64,000 nt of DNA from Leptospira licerasiae serovar Varillal str. VAR 010 (GCF_000244755.1 NZ_AHOO02000005.1:124001-188000), one strand, 5' to 3'. Numbered from the stretch's first letter, positions 19,494 through 29,513 are shown. Made by a program: numbers and translations. Notes: generated from the letters alone by a model not told the origin.

Positions 19494-19667
19494 TTAAACC
19501 AGACCGGCTAATTTTTCCTGATCCATAGCCAATCGGATAACAGAATTGATATAAGTTTCCCTATCCGATCTTCCGCTGATATAATCTTGATACACGGATT
19601 GTAAGAGCAAATAAAACATATTCTTTCGGCCCCTAAAAGAATGTTCGGACCGACTTACTCTTCTCAT
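19494..19667 (-). CDS. Small basic protein of unknown function (57 aa), antisense between hflX and murB
   Basis: The minus-strand frame from ATG 19665-19667 to TAA 19494-19496 encodes 57 residues, beginning MRRVSRSEHSFRGRKNMF and containing SVYQDYISGRSDRETYI and RLAMDQEKLAGLV. An AAGG ribosome site lies 3 bases before the ATG, which is close, and a good terminator follows the stop. The otherwise empty 250-base gap between hflX and murB is filled by this gene. The sequence is basic at the N-terminus, amphipathic, without membrane segment. I do not recognise a family. Confidence 0.6.
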   Translation of the reverse strand: MRRVSRSEHSFRGRKNMFYLLLQSVYQDYISGRSDRETYINSVIRLAMDQEKLAGLV

Positions 19668-19685
19668 AAGCCTTTTTTGAGGCTT
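19668..19685. repeat. Hairpin AAGCCT/AGGCTT upstream of murB
   Basis: Six-base arms with a 6-base loop; on the plus strand six T follow after 4 bases. It may terminate plus-strand transcription before murB, or lie in the leader of the minus-strand 57-residue gene, whose ribosome site it contains. Confidence 0.4.
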
Positions 19686-19722
19686 AGACTTTTTTCTTGC
19701 TCCTAGATCCGAACGGGGAAAC

Positions 19723-20685
19723 TTGAATAAAGTGGCTATTCTTTCCGAAATACAGATCCGAGAACTAAAGAATTCCTTAGAGAATTCCGGTCTACCCTAC
19801 CGGGAAAATCAGGATTTGAGCGTCAATTGCTCCTTTAAGATCGGAGGAATATCCCCACTCATAGTCGAGCCAGAAACCCGAGAACAAATCCTAGAAACTC
19901 TTTCTTTATTCAAAAGACTGGAAATGCCGTGGAAGATCCTTGGAGGTGGGACTAATATTCTGATCTCAGATCATCCGGATGATTTTGTGATCCTAAAACT
20001 TTCCGGAGGATTCAAGGAATACAAAGATCTGGGAGAAGGGTACTTCCAAGTTGGAGCTGCAACCAACACGACTCCGGTGTTTCGCCAAATCTCTCAGAAA
20101 GGATATACCGGAGCAGAGTTCCTAAGCACTATCCCCGGTTGGACTGGCGGAGCGGTCATCCAAAATGCAGGTTGTTATGGAGGAGAACTTTTTGATCTCA
20201 TCCAAGAAGTGGAATTTTTAAGGAACGGAGAAGTTCTCAAAAGAAAACCTTCTGAGATAGAACACGGCTATAGATTTACGGAGTTCTTAAAAAGAAAAGA
20301 TTCCATTATTCTTTCCGTTCTGATCAAATTGAAACGGGGAAATTTAGAGGAGATCGAAGCTTCTCTAAAGGAAAAACGGGACAAACGGAATTCTTCTCAG
20401 CCCCAGAATAAAAAAAGCGCCGGTTCTATGTTCAAAAACCCAAAGGTATTCGACGAACATGGAAAAGAGATCAAAGCTTGGCAATTTATAGACAAGGTAG
20501 GCCTAAGAGGTTTACAAATAGGTGGAGCCCAGATCTCGCCGGAACATTGTAATTTTATAGTGAATATCGGAGGAGCAAAGGCTTCCGATGTGTATGGACT
20601 TGTAAATACTGTCCAAGAAAAAGTGGAAAAAGAAACCGGTGTGATATTACAAAGAGAAGTGGAATACTTCGGTTCCATTCCCTAA
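19723..20685 (+). CDS. murB: UDP-N-acetylenolpyruvoylglucosamine reductase MurB
   Basis: 320 residues. The FAD-linked oxidase fold is shown by [42 protein letters not shown] (read as consecutive pieces) and the catalytic region [17 protein letters not shown] near 235. It reduces enolpyruvyl-UDP-GlcNAc to UDP-MurNAc in peptidoglycan synthesis, using NADPH, in the cytoplasm. The start is TTG 19723 preceded by CGGGGAAAC; no better ATG exists before the conserved part. The TetR gene follows after 15 bases and may be cotranscribed. Confidence 0.93.
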   Translation: MNKVAILSEIQIRELKNSLENSGLPYRENQDLSVNCSFKIGGISPLIVEPETREQILETLSLFKRLEMPWKILGGGTNILISDHPDDFVILKLSGGFKEYKDLGEGYFQVGAATNTTPVFRQISQKGYTGAEFLSTIPGWTGGAVIQNAGCYGGELFDLIQEVEFLRNGEVLKRKPSEIEHGYRFTEFLKRKDSIILSVLIKLKRGNLEEIEASLKEKRDKRNSSQPQNKKSAGSMFKNPKVFDEHGKEIKAWQFIDKVGLRGLQIGGAQISPEHCNFIVNIGGAKASDVYGLVNTVQEKVEKETGVILQREVEYFGSIP

Positions 20686-20700
20686 TTCCAGGAAAACCAA

Positions 20701-21282
20701 ATGCCAGTAGTTCGAGATCCGGAAGATAAAAAAGAAAGAATACTCACCTCTGCCTTAAGGTTATTCACCGAAAAAGGTTTTGAAGGAACTCCTATACCGG
20801 ATCTAGCCAAAGACGCAGGTATAGGTGCCGGGACCATATATAGATATTATAAAAATAAAGAAGAATTGGTAAACGAACTCTATCGTTTCTGGAAAAACAA
20901 ACTGAGAGAAACTCTCGCAGAAAATTATCCTGAAAAAGCAAAATCCAAAGACTTATTCGTTCATCTGTGGAAGGCGCTTGCAAATTTCTACCACCGTTAT
21001 CCGGAAGCATTCGAATTTTTAGAATTACACTATCATTCTCCGTATTTGGACCAAGCCAGCAAAAAAGCGACCTCTCAAACTATGGAGTTTATTTGCACAT
21101 TCTTAGAACAAGCAAGAGCAAAAGGAGATATTAAATCCGACCTCGGCTCTATGGAACTTGTTTCCTTATGTTATGGAAGTTTTGTGGGAATGGTGAAAAT
21201 GGCCAAGGGCGGTTATATCCAACTTTCCGCAGAGACTTTACAGGCTTCCGGTTTAACTCTCTGGAAGGCATTGGCAAAATAA
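20701..21282 (+). CDS. TetR/AcrR family transcriptional regulator
   Basis: 193 residues. The N-terminal helix-turn-helix is typical: RILTSALRLFTEKGFEGTPI (14-33), then AGIGAGTIYRYYKNKEELV (about 41-59). The C-terminal ligand domain is unassigned. It follows murB by 15 bases, with AGGAAAA before the ATG. Its operator and target genes cannot be told from the sequence. Confidence 0.9.
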   Translation: MPVVRDPEDKKERILTSALRLFTEKGFEGTPIPDLAKDAGIGAGTIYRYYKNKEELVNELYRFWKNKLRETLAENYPEKAKSKDLFVHLWKALANFYHRYPEAFEFLELHYHSPYLDQASKKATSQTMEFICTFLEQARAKGDIKSDLGSMELVSLCYGSFVGMVKMAKGGYIQLSAETLQASGLTLWKALAK

Positions 21283-21461
21283 GAACCTTACTATTTTAAA
21301 ATTTATTTCCTAAGGGATAGGAATCATTCCAAATATAATTCTTACTAAGACCGGAAACAATATTCCAAATTAGATATTCGTAAAACCCCAATTTATCATT
21401 TCTCAAATAACATCTCTTTCTAATATGCATATATAAATGATCGATAGTTAGGAGAAATCGT

Positions 21462-22373
21462 TTGTCCATAATACCTTCTTTAGTCCTTCTTTGTTCAGCG
21501 ATATTTTTTTACTTTAAATCCGACAGGAGAAAGCTTTCTTTGGCCTTCACTTCTGTTGCTTCTTTAATGGCCTTATGGTCAATATTAATATTCTGCTTAG
21601 AATCCGGACTAAATTTAGAATTTAAATTAGTCATAATGAATCTAATACCGATCCCTCCCCTTTTCATTCCATATTTAGTTAATTATATTATTCGAAACTA
21701 CTCGAATCCAAATCACCTAACGCCGATTCCACGTCCCTTTGCAATAGCCCATAGTATGGCAATTATTCTATTTTCTATGTTTTTTATTCTGGAGATTGGG
21801 TCCCCTTTTGCATTCGATGGATCTTCATTTTATTTTAAAGGGGGCTTAATTTATAATCTTTCCGTGTTCTATATTTATGCCGCGCTTGCTTGGGGAATGG
21901 GTAGGATTATTTACAACATGTTCCAAGGAAATTACTTCGAAAAACTTCATTCTATCTATCTTTTTACCGGAATTCTGTTCTCCTGTATCTTTTCCGTTGG
22001 CTTTCTATTATTCAGCCCCACAAAAGAATTGATCCATAATTCAATTCTGGCGATTGGATTAATCTTTTTCCTATGGTTTAGTTGGATACCTGTTACAAAA
22101 TACAGATTATTTAACGTAGACATAGAGGACTTCGGCAAAGATCTCAGAAACCCTAGGATTTCTTCCATAGTTATAACTATTAATCGATATTTATTAAATA
22201 AAATCGATCCCATCGGATATAAAGAGATCTGTGACAGATACGAGAAATTAAAAGCAGAGGAACTCAAGCATATTCAAATGTCCGGCATTCAACGTCTCTT
22301 ACTAGGCAAGGTTTCCCCATTTGAGTATTTAGCGGAAGCCTCAGAGAAGATAACGAAATTGTTCTTTAATTAA
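21462..22373 (+). CDS. Membrane protein resembling a stand-alone histidine-kinase 7TM sensor domain
   Basis: 303 residues with about seven hydrophobic segments between residues 1 and 220, followed by about 80 soluble residues (EDFGKDLRNPRISSIVITIN onward). The layout resembles the 7TM N-terminus of some bacterial histidine kinases, but no H box or ATPase domain follows. The start is TTG 21462 with TAGGAG 9 bases upstream. The DNA is noticeably AT-rich. It ends 27 bases before the convergent HTH-like gene. Function unknown. Confidence 0.65.
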   Translation: MSIIPSLVLLCSAIFFYFKSDRRKLSLAFTSVASLMALWSILIFCLESGLNLEFKLVIMNLIPIPPLFIPYLVNYIIRNYSNPNHLTPIPRPFAIAHSMAIILFSMFFILEIGSPFAFDGSSFYFKGGLIYNLSVFYIYAALAWGMGRIIYNMFQGNYFEKLHSIYLFTGILFSCIFSVGFLLFSPTKELIHNSILAIGLIFFLWFSWIPVTKYRLFNVDIEDFGKDLRNPRISSIVITINRYLLNKIDPIGYKEICDRYEKLKAEELKHIQMSGIQRLLLGKVSPFEYLAEASEKITKLFFN

Positions 22374-22400
22374 GATCTATGAAATAAAATATTATTTTAT

Positions 22401-22934
22401 CTAATCATAAACTTTTTTTTCCAAGCTCAATAATTGTTTATACGCTAGCTCGTAAGAGGATCGAGGTAAATTCATAGTTAGCGAAATCGCAGATCGTAAA
22501 TCCTTATTTTTCTTTTCCTGCAACAGTTTATGACACAAATTGATTAACAGTTCTTTGTCGGTTAGCTCCAATTTGAAGGCTAAATCAATAACCCTTTTCA
22601 TTTGAACGTCCTCTTTTACTTTTTGCGACTTAACAAGATCAGTCACTAGGTCGCCAAAAATGGACATCTGTTCTTCGGTGCTAGCCTGCCAGTTCCCTTT
22701 GCCAGTCTTAACGTAAATTTTCGATATTCCTAGCTGAATTAGGAGCTCATTTAGAACTAATTCCTCTATTTTATCATCATTTCGGGCCCATCTCTGAAAC
22801 GTGTGCTGGGTAATATTTATTCTTTCGACTGCACGTTGTATCCCATATTGCTGCACTGCGTATAACAACCGTTTACCTTCGGATCCTAGGGCCCGGGAGG
22901 ATTTTAGCGTTTTAGGGTCCTTAACTTTCTTCAT
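22401..22934 (-). CDS. Putative HTH DNA-binding protein (177 aa)
   Basis: No confident family. Residues about 22-50 (RLLYAVQQYGIQRAVERINI, then TQHTFQRWAR) look like a helix-turn-helix in which the second helix contacts DNA. The rest is helical, ending SYELAYKQLLSLEKKVYD. A 23-base near-perfect palindrome stands 16 bases upstream of the ATG, consistent with autoregulation (inference). The gene and its surroundings are AT-rich, suggesting acquired DNA. Confidence 0.55.
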   Translation of the reverse strand: MKKVKDPKTLKSSRALGSEGKRLLYAVQQYGIQRAVERINITQHTFQRWARNDDKIEELVLNELLIQLGISKIYVKTGKGNWQASTEEQMSIFGDLVTDLVKSQKVKEDVQMKRVIDLAFKLELTDKELLINLCHKLLQEKKNKDLRSAISLTMNLPRSSYELAYKQLLSLEKKVYD

Positions 22935-23436
22935 TTTTGAACCTTAGATAAAAAGTACATTTTGTACTTTTTTTTACTTGATTACGTATATTTTGAACCT
23001 TTTATAGAACCGAGATGAAACCTGATGGTGCGAACAAATCTGATCAATATTTATCATTGCTGTCGCCAAATTACAGTTTAGTTATCTATTTTTTGATTTG
23101 TTACTATGGGTTTGGAATGCCGGTTCCGGAAAACTAATGTTATAAATCCTCGGATTATTACAATCTTTGTTCCAAATAATTCAACCTGCAAAATTGAATT
23201 ATTTATTATTTTCTAAACGAATAAACTCGGCATGTTGTAAATTCGGTACCGCGAACTAATGAGAGGAAAATTTTATATTTTCCTCCATTCAAGTTGAGTA
23301 TTCAAATTTACTGATAGTTAAATTCGCACCTCTGATTCAACAAAAGAAATGAATCGGCACCAAAGAGATATAATAGAAACTCAAAATGCCGAACTCGGAA
23401 AACTCTTAAAAACAAAAAAGACCGTTTAGGAGAAAT
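22935..23436. other. 500-base AT-rich non-coding region with three inverted repeats
   Basis: No convincing gene in either direction. It holds inverted repeats at 22950-22972, 23174-23204 (11-base arms AAATAATTCAA and TTGAATTATTT, 9-base loop) and 23263-23285 (9-base arms GAGGAAAAT and ATTTTCCTC). The sequence TTTTGAACCTT occurs at about 22935 and again at 22991, either side of the first palindrome. It must contain the divergent promoters of the HTH-like gene and the TetR gene. It could also encode a small RNA ending at 23204, where T-rich sequence follows. Confidence 0.5.
22950..22972. promoter_or_regulatory. Probable operator palindrome upstream of the HTH-like gene
   Basis: Ten-base arms AAAAAGTACA and TGTACTTTTT with a 3-base centre, 16 bases before the ATG at 22934. 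The size and position suit a dimeric repressor, most simply the adjacent HTH-like protein. Confidence 0.5.
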
Positions 23437-23442
23437 TTGAAA

Positions 23443-24165
23443 ATGGTTACCCGGATGGAAAATAGTCCCTTGATAGAAACCCTAGGTATGTCCTCGGATC
23501 CTGAGTTCACACCCGATCAGGATCCCGTATACGAAACAAACAAGGAGTCTCCATTACATAAGAAACAAGATGACTCTAAAGAAAAAATCATACGTTCCGC
23601 TCTTAAGCTGTTTGCAGAAAGAGGATTTTTCGAAACAAGGATCCCTGAAATTTCTGCTCATGCAAAAGTTGGAGTTGGAACAATGTATCGCCACTTCCGA
23701 AATAAGGATCATCTTTTTAACGAAACATTTAGGATCTCGATCCAAGAGTTTTCCGAGTTCTTAGATAGATCCATATCTAAGAACTTATCTCCGAAGGAAC
23801 AGTTTTTCGATTTTTGGAAAGGACTTGGACTATTCTCTCAAGGTAAATTGGATCAATTGATCATGATAGAAAGAAATCTATCTTCCTATATACTGGATGA
23901 AGAAAGCACACAAGATGCAGCGGCCTTAAAACAGAAAATTTCAGAATACTTTGCGCCTGCTCAGAATGACCAAAACCTAAACCTACTTTATCCTTCTCTC
24001 ATCTTAGGTTCTTTTACCGGGGTTCTACGCTTTCATAGAACTCAGGAAAACAATATTGAACCTTTTCTCATGGAACAATCCGCGGAGATGTTATGGGAAG
24101 GTTTTTCTAAGGTTCGCCAATCCCCAACTTCTAAAAAGAAAGAAAAACAGACAAAAAAGCTCTGA
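23443..24165 (+). CDS. TetR/AcrR family transcriptional regulator
   Basis: 240 residues from ATG 23443, placed 10 bases after AGGAG; a TTG at 23437 (4 bases after it) is the alternative. A roughly 45-residue disordered leader precedes the helix-turn-helix: KIIRSALKLFAERGFFETRI (about 47-66), then AKVGVGTMYRHFRNKDHLF. The C-terminus is highly basic. It is a second TetR protein on the far side of the AT-rich stretch; targets unknown. Confidence 0.88.
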   Translation: MVTRMENSPLIETLGMSSDPEFTPDQDPVYETNKESPLHKKQDDSKEKIIRSALKLFAERGFFETRIPEISAHAKVGVGTMYRHFRNKDHLFNETFRISIQEFSEFLDRSISKNLSPKEQFFDFWKGLGLFSQGKLDQLIMIERNLSSYILDEESTQDAAALKQKISEYFAPAQNDQNLNLLYPSLILGSFTGVLRFHRTQENNIEPFLMEQSAEMLWEGFSKVRQSPTSKKKEKQTKKL

Positions 24166-24336
24166 AATGGTATCGGTTTTTTGCCGGAGGTTTTATTCAC
24201 GATAAAATAACAATATATGTACTCAAAGCCCATTTACCGCAGGAAAATAGGCATAAGGATATATTCATCATTACGAAATTTTAAATCAGTTAGATAAGAG
24301 CCTAAGCTATGTAGTTCATTATGTGAACGATTGGCC

Positions 24337-25977
24337 TTACTTAGCTAACAAACTAGGATGATATCCTTCCGGCGTTTCGTATCCCATAATATCCAAGATC
24401 GTAGCCGCAACATTCGCGAGTCCAGGATCTTTCAGGTCCGTTCTTAACTTGATCTTACCTTCAGGGTCCAAAACGCTAAATGGAACAGGATTTAAAGTAT
24501 GAGAAGTTTTAGGAACAGGTTTACCCTCTTTATCCTTCTCTACATTCCCTTTTTTATCAAGTTGGTACATCTCATCCGCGTTTCCGTGGTCTGCGCTCAC
24601 CAATAAAACTACATTACTTTTTTTGCATGCTTCTGCAAGACTGCTCATACATTCGTCCAGGAATTCCATAGCCTTTACTGTGGCTTGGTAATTTCCAGTG
24701 TGACCGACCATATCCCCATTCGGGAAATTGATCCTATAGAATTCCGAATGATTTTCTCCTAAAACTTTTTCGAGTTCCGCTGTAATCGCCCGCGCTTTCA
24801 TCTCGGGAGTTTGGTCGAATGGAATTACATCGGAAGGGATCTCCTTATATTCTTCGCTTTTAGGATCGAACTTACCGGAGCGATTTCCGTTCCAAAAGAA
24901 TGTCACATGTCCGTATTTCTGTGTTTCGGATAACGCATATTGGTTAATCCCGGACTTGGCCATGTATTCGCCTAGAGTACGATCAATTGCAGGAGGGCTT
25001 ACTAAAAATCTTTCGGGTAATTGAAGATCCCCGTCGTATTGCATCATTCCCGCGTAACATACCTCCGGAAAATCGCCTCTGTCAAATTTGTTGAAATTTT
25101 TCTGAGTGAATGCTTGGGAGATCTCGATAGCTCTGTCTCCTCTGAAATTCGTAAATACTACCGAGTCTCCACTGACAATTTTTCCAACCGGCTTTCCTGA
25201 TTCTTCTATCACAAAGCTTGGAAGGTATTGATCGATTATCGTTGGATCTTCTTTTCTAAAAGTTTCTATCGCAGTTTTTGCATCGGAAAAGCTCCGACCT
25301 TCTCCATGGACATGGATCTTCCATCCTCTTTCCACCATAGCCCAATCCGCTTCGTAACGGTCCATAGTGATCGTCATTCTTCCCCCGCCGGACGCGATCT
25401 TTACGTCCGCACCTTTAGATCTGAGCGTTGTCAGCCATTCTTCGAAAGGAATAAGATATTCTAAAGCGGACTTTTCAGGAACGTCCCTTCCATCTAGAAG
25501 AATATGCAATCTGATTTTCGGGACCTTTTCACGTATTGCAGCCTCTATCAAAGATTTCGTATGATCGATATGTGCATGAACATTTCCGTCTGAAAAAAGA
25601 CCGATCAAATGTAATGTGGAATTTTTGGATTTAGTATTTTCTACAATTTCTTTCCAAGCTTTTCCCTCGAATAACAATCCTTCGGCGATAGAGTTATTGA
25701 CTAGCTTAGCGCCCTGATCGAAAATACGCCCGCAGCCCAGAACATTATGCCCCACTTCGGAGTTTCCCATATCCTCGTCGGAAGGCATACCAACTGCGGT
25801 TCCGTGCGCTTTTAAAAGGATGGTGGGGGATTCTTTCCAAAGTTTATTGAGAAAAGGAAGATTGGCACCTGCAATCGCATTCCCGAATTCGGGGCCTTTA
25901 GGAGTATAACCAACGCCGTCTAAAATTACGAATAATACCTTTCGGGGAGAGAAGGGAGTTTTTTTCTTCAGTTGCAT
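24337..25977 (-). CDS. gpmI: 2,3-bisphosphoglycerate-independent phosphoglycerate mutase
   Basis: 546 residues from ATG 25977 (GGA before it); a TTG at 26013 would add 12 residues but has no ribosome site. It has the alkaline-phosphatase-superfamily motifs: VILDGVGY with the metal Asp, the phospho-Ser segment [35 protein letters not shown] and [11 protein letters not shown]. It interconverts 3- and 2-phosphoglycerate in glycolysis and gluconeogenesis using Mn2+. The length is normal for this enzyme. It stands alone between convergent and divergent neighbours. Confidence 0.95.
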   Translation of the reverse strand: MQLKKKTPFSPRKVLFVILDGVGYTPKGPEFGNAIAGANLPFLNKLWKESPTILLKAHGTAVGMPSDEDMGNSEVGHNVLGCGRIFDQGAKLVNNSIAEGLLFEGKAWKEIVENTKSKNSTLHLIGLFSDGNVHAHIDHTKSLIEAAIREKVPKIRLHILLDGRDVPEKSALEYLIPFEEWLTTLRSKGADVKIASGGGRMTITMDRYEADWAMVERGWKIHVHGEGRSFSDAKTAIETFRKEDPTIIDQYLPSFVIEESGKPVGKIVSGDSVVFTNFRGDRAIEISQAFTQKNFNKFDRGDFPEVCYAGMMQYDGDLQLPERFLVSPPAIDRTLGEYMAKSGINQYALSETQKYGHVTFFWNGNRSGKFDPKSEEYKEIPSDVIPFDQTPEMKARAITAELEKVLGENHSEFYRINFPNGDMVGHTGNYQATVKAMEFLDECMSSLAEACKKSNVVLLVSADHGNADEMYQLDKKGNVEKDKEGKPVPKTSHTLNPVPFSVLDPEGKIKLRTDLKDPGLANVAATILDIMGYETPEGYHPSLLAK

Positions 25978-26220
25978 TCTGTTCCAGGAAAGCGCTTCCC
26001 TATGCTTCGTCAAGAGGATTCATATAAGACCTTCGGCGTACGTCCTTCGGTTTATACGGGTTTTAGCGAAAAAGAAGCAGGATTTAGGTTTTTCGGTGGA
26101 AGCGTTTAGAATGCATTATATGATGGTTTTGAATATCCTCAGGGATAATTATATCGGAATGCGGATATCTTTTCGCAAGTATATGCTAAATTTTTAATAT
26201 TTTATTGTTTATAAACTAAG

Positions 26221-28245
26221 ATGAACGCAAAAGGTCCCAAACCCTTAGATCCGAATACAGGCAACGTAGCCGTTCCTAACTTCTTAAAAGTTAAGAAGTT
26301 AAACGAAGTTGTGAGTTATTATATGAACGATAAAATAACTCACTCCGTCTACAAAGCCATTTCTGCGGCGACATCTTTCAAGAATGTAAAGAAAAGGCAA
26401 TTATTCGAACCTCATCATAAAGTGCCCGAAGTCGGAGAGTTAGGACCTAAAGATATAGATCTTCACTTAAAACGTCTGTTAGAAGACGGTACGGTTTCTC
26501 AACTTGCATATTTGATCAGCGACAGCACAGAGAAACAACCGGAAGCGCTTCCTTGTTACGCTTCTTTTCCGGAAGCGGAATCTTTGGATTTGAGCAGGAT
26601 CTATCTTGAACTACTGGATTATTCCGTTTCTTCTCTCTTAAGTTATCTGGATAGAAAACCTGAAACAAACAAAACTCTGCTTTGGGAAAATTTGGAATCG
26701 GATCTAGAATGGGGGGCCAGGAAAGAAGCGCCCTTCCCTCAGTTATTTTTATATTTGAGACAGACATTCCAAAACGAACATTTCAGAATTTCGCCTAACC
26801 CGGAGTTTATTAAGGATTTCTTATTCGAATTAGAGGATGATCTTCATAAAAAAGGGAGGGTAATAGACGTTCCGGGATATGGTCTATTCGGGATCAAAAA
26901 TCCCAAAGAAGCGGTCCAGATCATGGATTATGTGGATGACTTCATCCAATCTAAAGGAACAAAACAATTACGCCATGTTCTGATGGAAGAATTCCAAAAG
27001 ATCGCAATGGAAGAAAAATTATATTATTCTAATACTTCCAACCCGGAGACCACAAAATTCAAGACGGAAAGAGCGGAAGCTTTTGCAAGAGCGTTACCCG
27101 GTACCCCAAGTCCCGGAACTCCGGGGATGTTGAGTGTAGTTTTGGTACGTAGCCTTTCCGAACTCGCGGAAAAAGAACTTCATAAACAATCCGCAGAAAG
27201 GGATCGAAACAGATTCCATGACATAAAAAGAAATCTTCTCTCTGAATCCGGTTCTTGGGAAAAAAAAGTCCTCTTAGTCCCGGACAAAGAATTCAAATCC
27301 TATCCGGAAGAATTAAAAAGGATGTTGATAGACGATTTGGAGATCGGCTATTCCACTTGGGAAACCAAAACAACCACCATACATGCTTTCTTTCATAAGA
27401 ATGCAAATAGTGTCAGACAGATCATTCTAAGCTTAGGAGCGGCCACAAACGTAGAAACTTGGAAAATTCTTTGTATCAGACAACTTGTGGAATCCAACGA
27501 ACCTCAGATAAAGTCGATATTTAGAGAACCGGACCTGGTTAAGGCTTACGGAAAAGTATTAAGAAAAGGTTATTTAGATTACTTCCCTTGGTATTATACT
27601 ATCCTGGATCTGCTAGGAATAGGGAGAATATTCCAAGATATGTTCTTTGCTCAAGCGAAAGAAAAGATCAAGGGGCAACAGAACCAACTCAAAGCCAGAA
27701 ATCACGAGGCTTCTAAAAAGGAAGAACAGGCAAAGATCCAAGAAAAGATCAAAGAAGAAGAAAAGATCCGATCAGCGGAACAGAAGTCCAAAATTTCCTC
27801 TGCAATGGATGAATTCTATTTTAGACGAAGCGTTCCGCCGACTGCTTCCGAGATCCAAGGAAATGTCGGAGAATTTCCGGCGGACCTATATTATCAGATT
27901 TTGGATCGAGAAAATTTCGTCTTTATCACTTGGGAAAAAGGAAAGGAAAGAATGGACCAGATCCTTTGTTATCCTGCAAACGAATCCTTTAGGAACAAGG
28001 CGAGAGAATTACATAGGATCTTATCGGAAAGGATGGAAGTCCTACAAAACAAAGTCAGGACAGCCGAAGAAGAAGATAGTAGAAGTAGGATCTCAAAAGT
28101 GATCAAGCATGTGGATGAATGGTTTACTTCTCACAAATCTTCTTCGGATAAAACAGCTCCTCAAAAAGGAAAAGTGGATTCCGGCGATCCTTATGAATCT
28201 TTCCGTAAGGAAATTGATAAATTAAGAAAAGTAGATAAACCTTAA
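26221..28245 (+). CDS. Large cytoplasmic protein of unknown function (674 aa)
   Basis: No signal peptide, no membrane segment and no motif I recognise. Residues about 475-525 form a highly charged coiled coil (KKEEQAKIQEKIKEEEKIRS), followed by a compact-looking domain and a basic Ser-rich tail. About 240 bases with no clear gene separate it from gpmI. Probably a genus-level conserved protein, by appearance only. Confidence 0.7.
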   Translation: MNAKGPKPLDPNTGNVAVPNFLKVKKLNEVVSYYMNDKITHSVYKAISAATSFKNVKKRQLFEPHHKVPEVGELGPKDIDLHLKRLLEDGTVSQLAYLISDSTEKQPEALPCYASFPEAESLDLSRIYLELLDYSVSSLLSYLDRKPETNKTLLWENLESDLEWGARKEAPFPQLFLYLRQTFQNEHFRISPNPEFIKDFLFELEDDLHKKGRVIDVPGYGLFGIKNPKEAVQIMDYVDDFIQSKGTKQLRHVLMEEFQKIAMEEKLYYSNTSNPETTKFKTERAEAFARALPGTPSPGTPGMLSVVLVRSLSELAEKELHKQSAERDRNRFHDIKRNLLSESGSWEKKVLLVPDKEFKSYPEELKRMLIDDLEIGYSTWETKTTTIHAFFHKNANSVRQIILSLGAATNVETWKILCIRQLVESNEPQIKSIFREPDLVKAYGKVLRKGYLDYFPWYYTILDLLGIGRIFQDMFFAQAKEKIKGQQNQLKARNHEASKKEEQAKIQEKIKEEEKIRSAEQKSKISSAMDEFYFRRSVPPTASEIQGNVGEFPADLYYQILDRENFVFITWEKGKERMDQILCYPANESFRNKARELHRILSERMEVLQNKVRTAEEEDSRSRISKVIKHVDEWFTSHKSSSDKTAPQKGKVDSGDPYESFRKEIDKLRKVDKP

Positions 28246-28409
28246 GGGACAAATTTTTCCCAACGAACTCTGTTCGTTCTGCAAATTCGAAATCCAGGTC
28301 CTTAAAATTCGGACGAAATTCCCTTGGAAAATCCGCTTTTCCCAAAAAAGTGAGCAAAAACTCGCAATTGGATTGTGATTCTTAAAAAGAAATCACCCGA
28401 CCTGGAACT

Positions 28410-29426
28410 ATGAATTCGAATCCAAAGATCCTTTTCAGACTCATCCCGATCGTATCGCTATTCTCCCTATTCTCTTTTTGCAATCAGGCAAACCCGATCA
28501 ATTTGGACGGCAGCAGCAGTGCTGCCGGCGTTCTTTTGAATGTTGTTTTACCGAATATCATCGGAGCTGAGATAATTCCGGAAGGTCTTCCGCAACTTTC
28601 GTCTAACGTTATTTACGATGCTGGGAATACCTATATAGATCTTACTTTTTCGGAACAAAGCACCGTAGACGAAAATTTTACGATGCAAATCGAAAGTTAT
28701 ACTACTGTTTCCTCACCGAGTTTTGTCGGTTATAATACTTTTACTCTTCCTGCAAATACGGGCACTTATTCTGTAGGTTTTGCGTTAAATGCAGATGATG
28801 ATAACTGCTTAGATCGTGCAGGAGACAAATTCAGTTTCAGAATTACGAAAGATTCCACAGGAGATACTTTCGTATATGACGTAACTGTAAAGGACGGAGA
28901 TTATTGTATTTTCGAATCTTCTGCCAAATCCCTGGCCCAATTGGGTGGACTAGGTGCAATGGACAATCATTGTAAAAACTTAGCAAGCGGGAAAGGTCTC
29001 CCTAGAAACCCAGCCTATTATAAAGCTATGGTTGGCGCTCTATCCGCTACCTACGGAGATAGAAATCCGGGAGAGACTCTGTCTTCTACTTCTTTCTTCC
29101 GGGCAAATAAGAGGTACGTTCGTAAACAAGGAAATGGAACTTGGGTAAAAGTCTTTTCGATTGGCGGGACCTGGCCCCTAAGTTCCGATTTTGATAATCC
29201 TTTGATAGATTTGGGAGATTATTGGACAGGAATGCATTCCGGTTGGGGCAGAATGGATAGCAACACCTGTCTCAATGGCTCCGAAAGTTGGACAAATTCG
29301 AGTAATTCTTCCAGCGGAAACTTAGGCACTTCGAGCGTAGTGACCGGAGACGCGGCTTATCGGACTCTAGATGCTTGTGATTCCCCTTTGACATTGCCGT
29401 TTATTTGCGTTTATTCTCCGGATTGA
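28410..29426 (+). CDS. DUF1554-type lipoprotein (first of a tandem pair)
   Basis: 338 residues. A lipoprotein signal ends LFSLFSFC with lipidated C24, followed by NQANPINLDGSSSAAG. The C-terminal domain (about 165-338) has the pattern of Leptospira DUF1554: early Cys in DNHCKNLASGKGLPRN, then YKAMVGALSATYGDRN, DYWTGMHSGWG and Cys-containing LPFICVYSPD, C-type-lectin-like in organisation. It is probably on the cell surface or in the outer-membrane periplasmic leaflet. A paralogue follows at once. Function unproven. Confidence 0.85.
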   Translation: MNSNPKILFRLIPIVSLFSLFSFCNQANPINLDGSSSAAGVLLNVVLPNIIGAEIIPEGLPQLSSNVIYDAGNTYIDLTFSEQSTVDENFTMQIESYTTVSSPSFVGYNTFTLPANTGTYSVGFALNADDDNCLDRAGDKFSFRITKDSTGDTFVYDVTVKDGDYCIFESSAKSLAQLGGLGAMDNHCKNLASGKGLPRNPAYYKAMVGALSATYGDRNPGETLSSTSFFRANKRYVRKQGNGTWVKVFSIGGTWPLSSDFDNPLIDLGDYWTGMHSGWGRMDSNTCLNGSESWTNSSNSSSGNLGTSSVVTGDAAYRTLDACDSPLTLPFICVYSPD

Positions 29427-29451
29427 TCTAAAAAATCGTTCAATTTTTTTC

Positions 29452-29507
29452 CCGCCTGGCTGTTTTCATACTTTAAGGGGTATTTTCCTCTGAGAGATCG
29501 GGCGGGT
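29452..29507 (+). repeat. Long-range inverted repeat in the leader of the second lipoprotein gene
   Basis: CCCGCC at 29452-29457 can pair with GGCGGG at 29502-29507, the only purine-rich stretch upstream of the ATG at 29514. Pairing could mask the ribosome site. With six pairs and a 44-base loop this may be chance. Confidence 0.25.
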
Positions 29508-29513
29508 GCGAAT

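Noticed and set aside
24318..24332. GTTCA/TGAAC inverted repeat between the convergent TetR and gpmI genes
   Set aside because: Five-base arms without a T tract; too short to call a terminator.
26030..26205. Open plus-strand frame upstream of the 674-residue gene
   Set aside because: No start codon with a ribosome site before the last 30 codons, and no sign of a conserved protein. The 240-base gap is treated as non-coding.
27647..28102. 151-residue frame inside the 674-residue gene
   Set aside because: Out-of-frame reading of the Lys/Glu-rich coiled-coil DNA, giving Arg/Lys-rich sequence; typical shadow.
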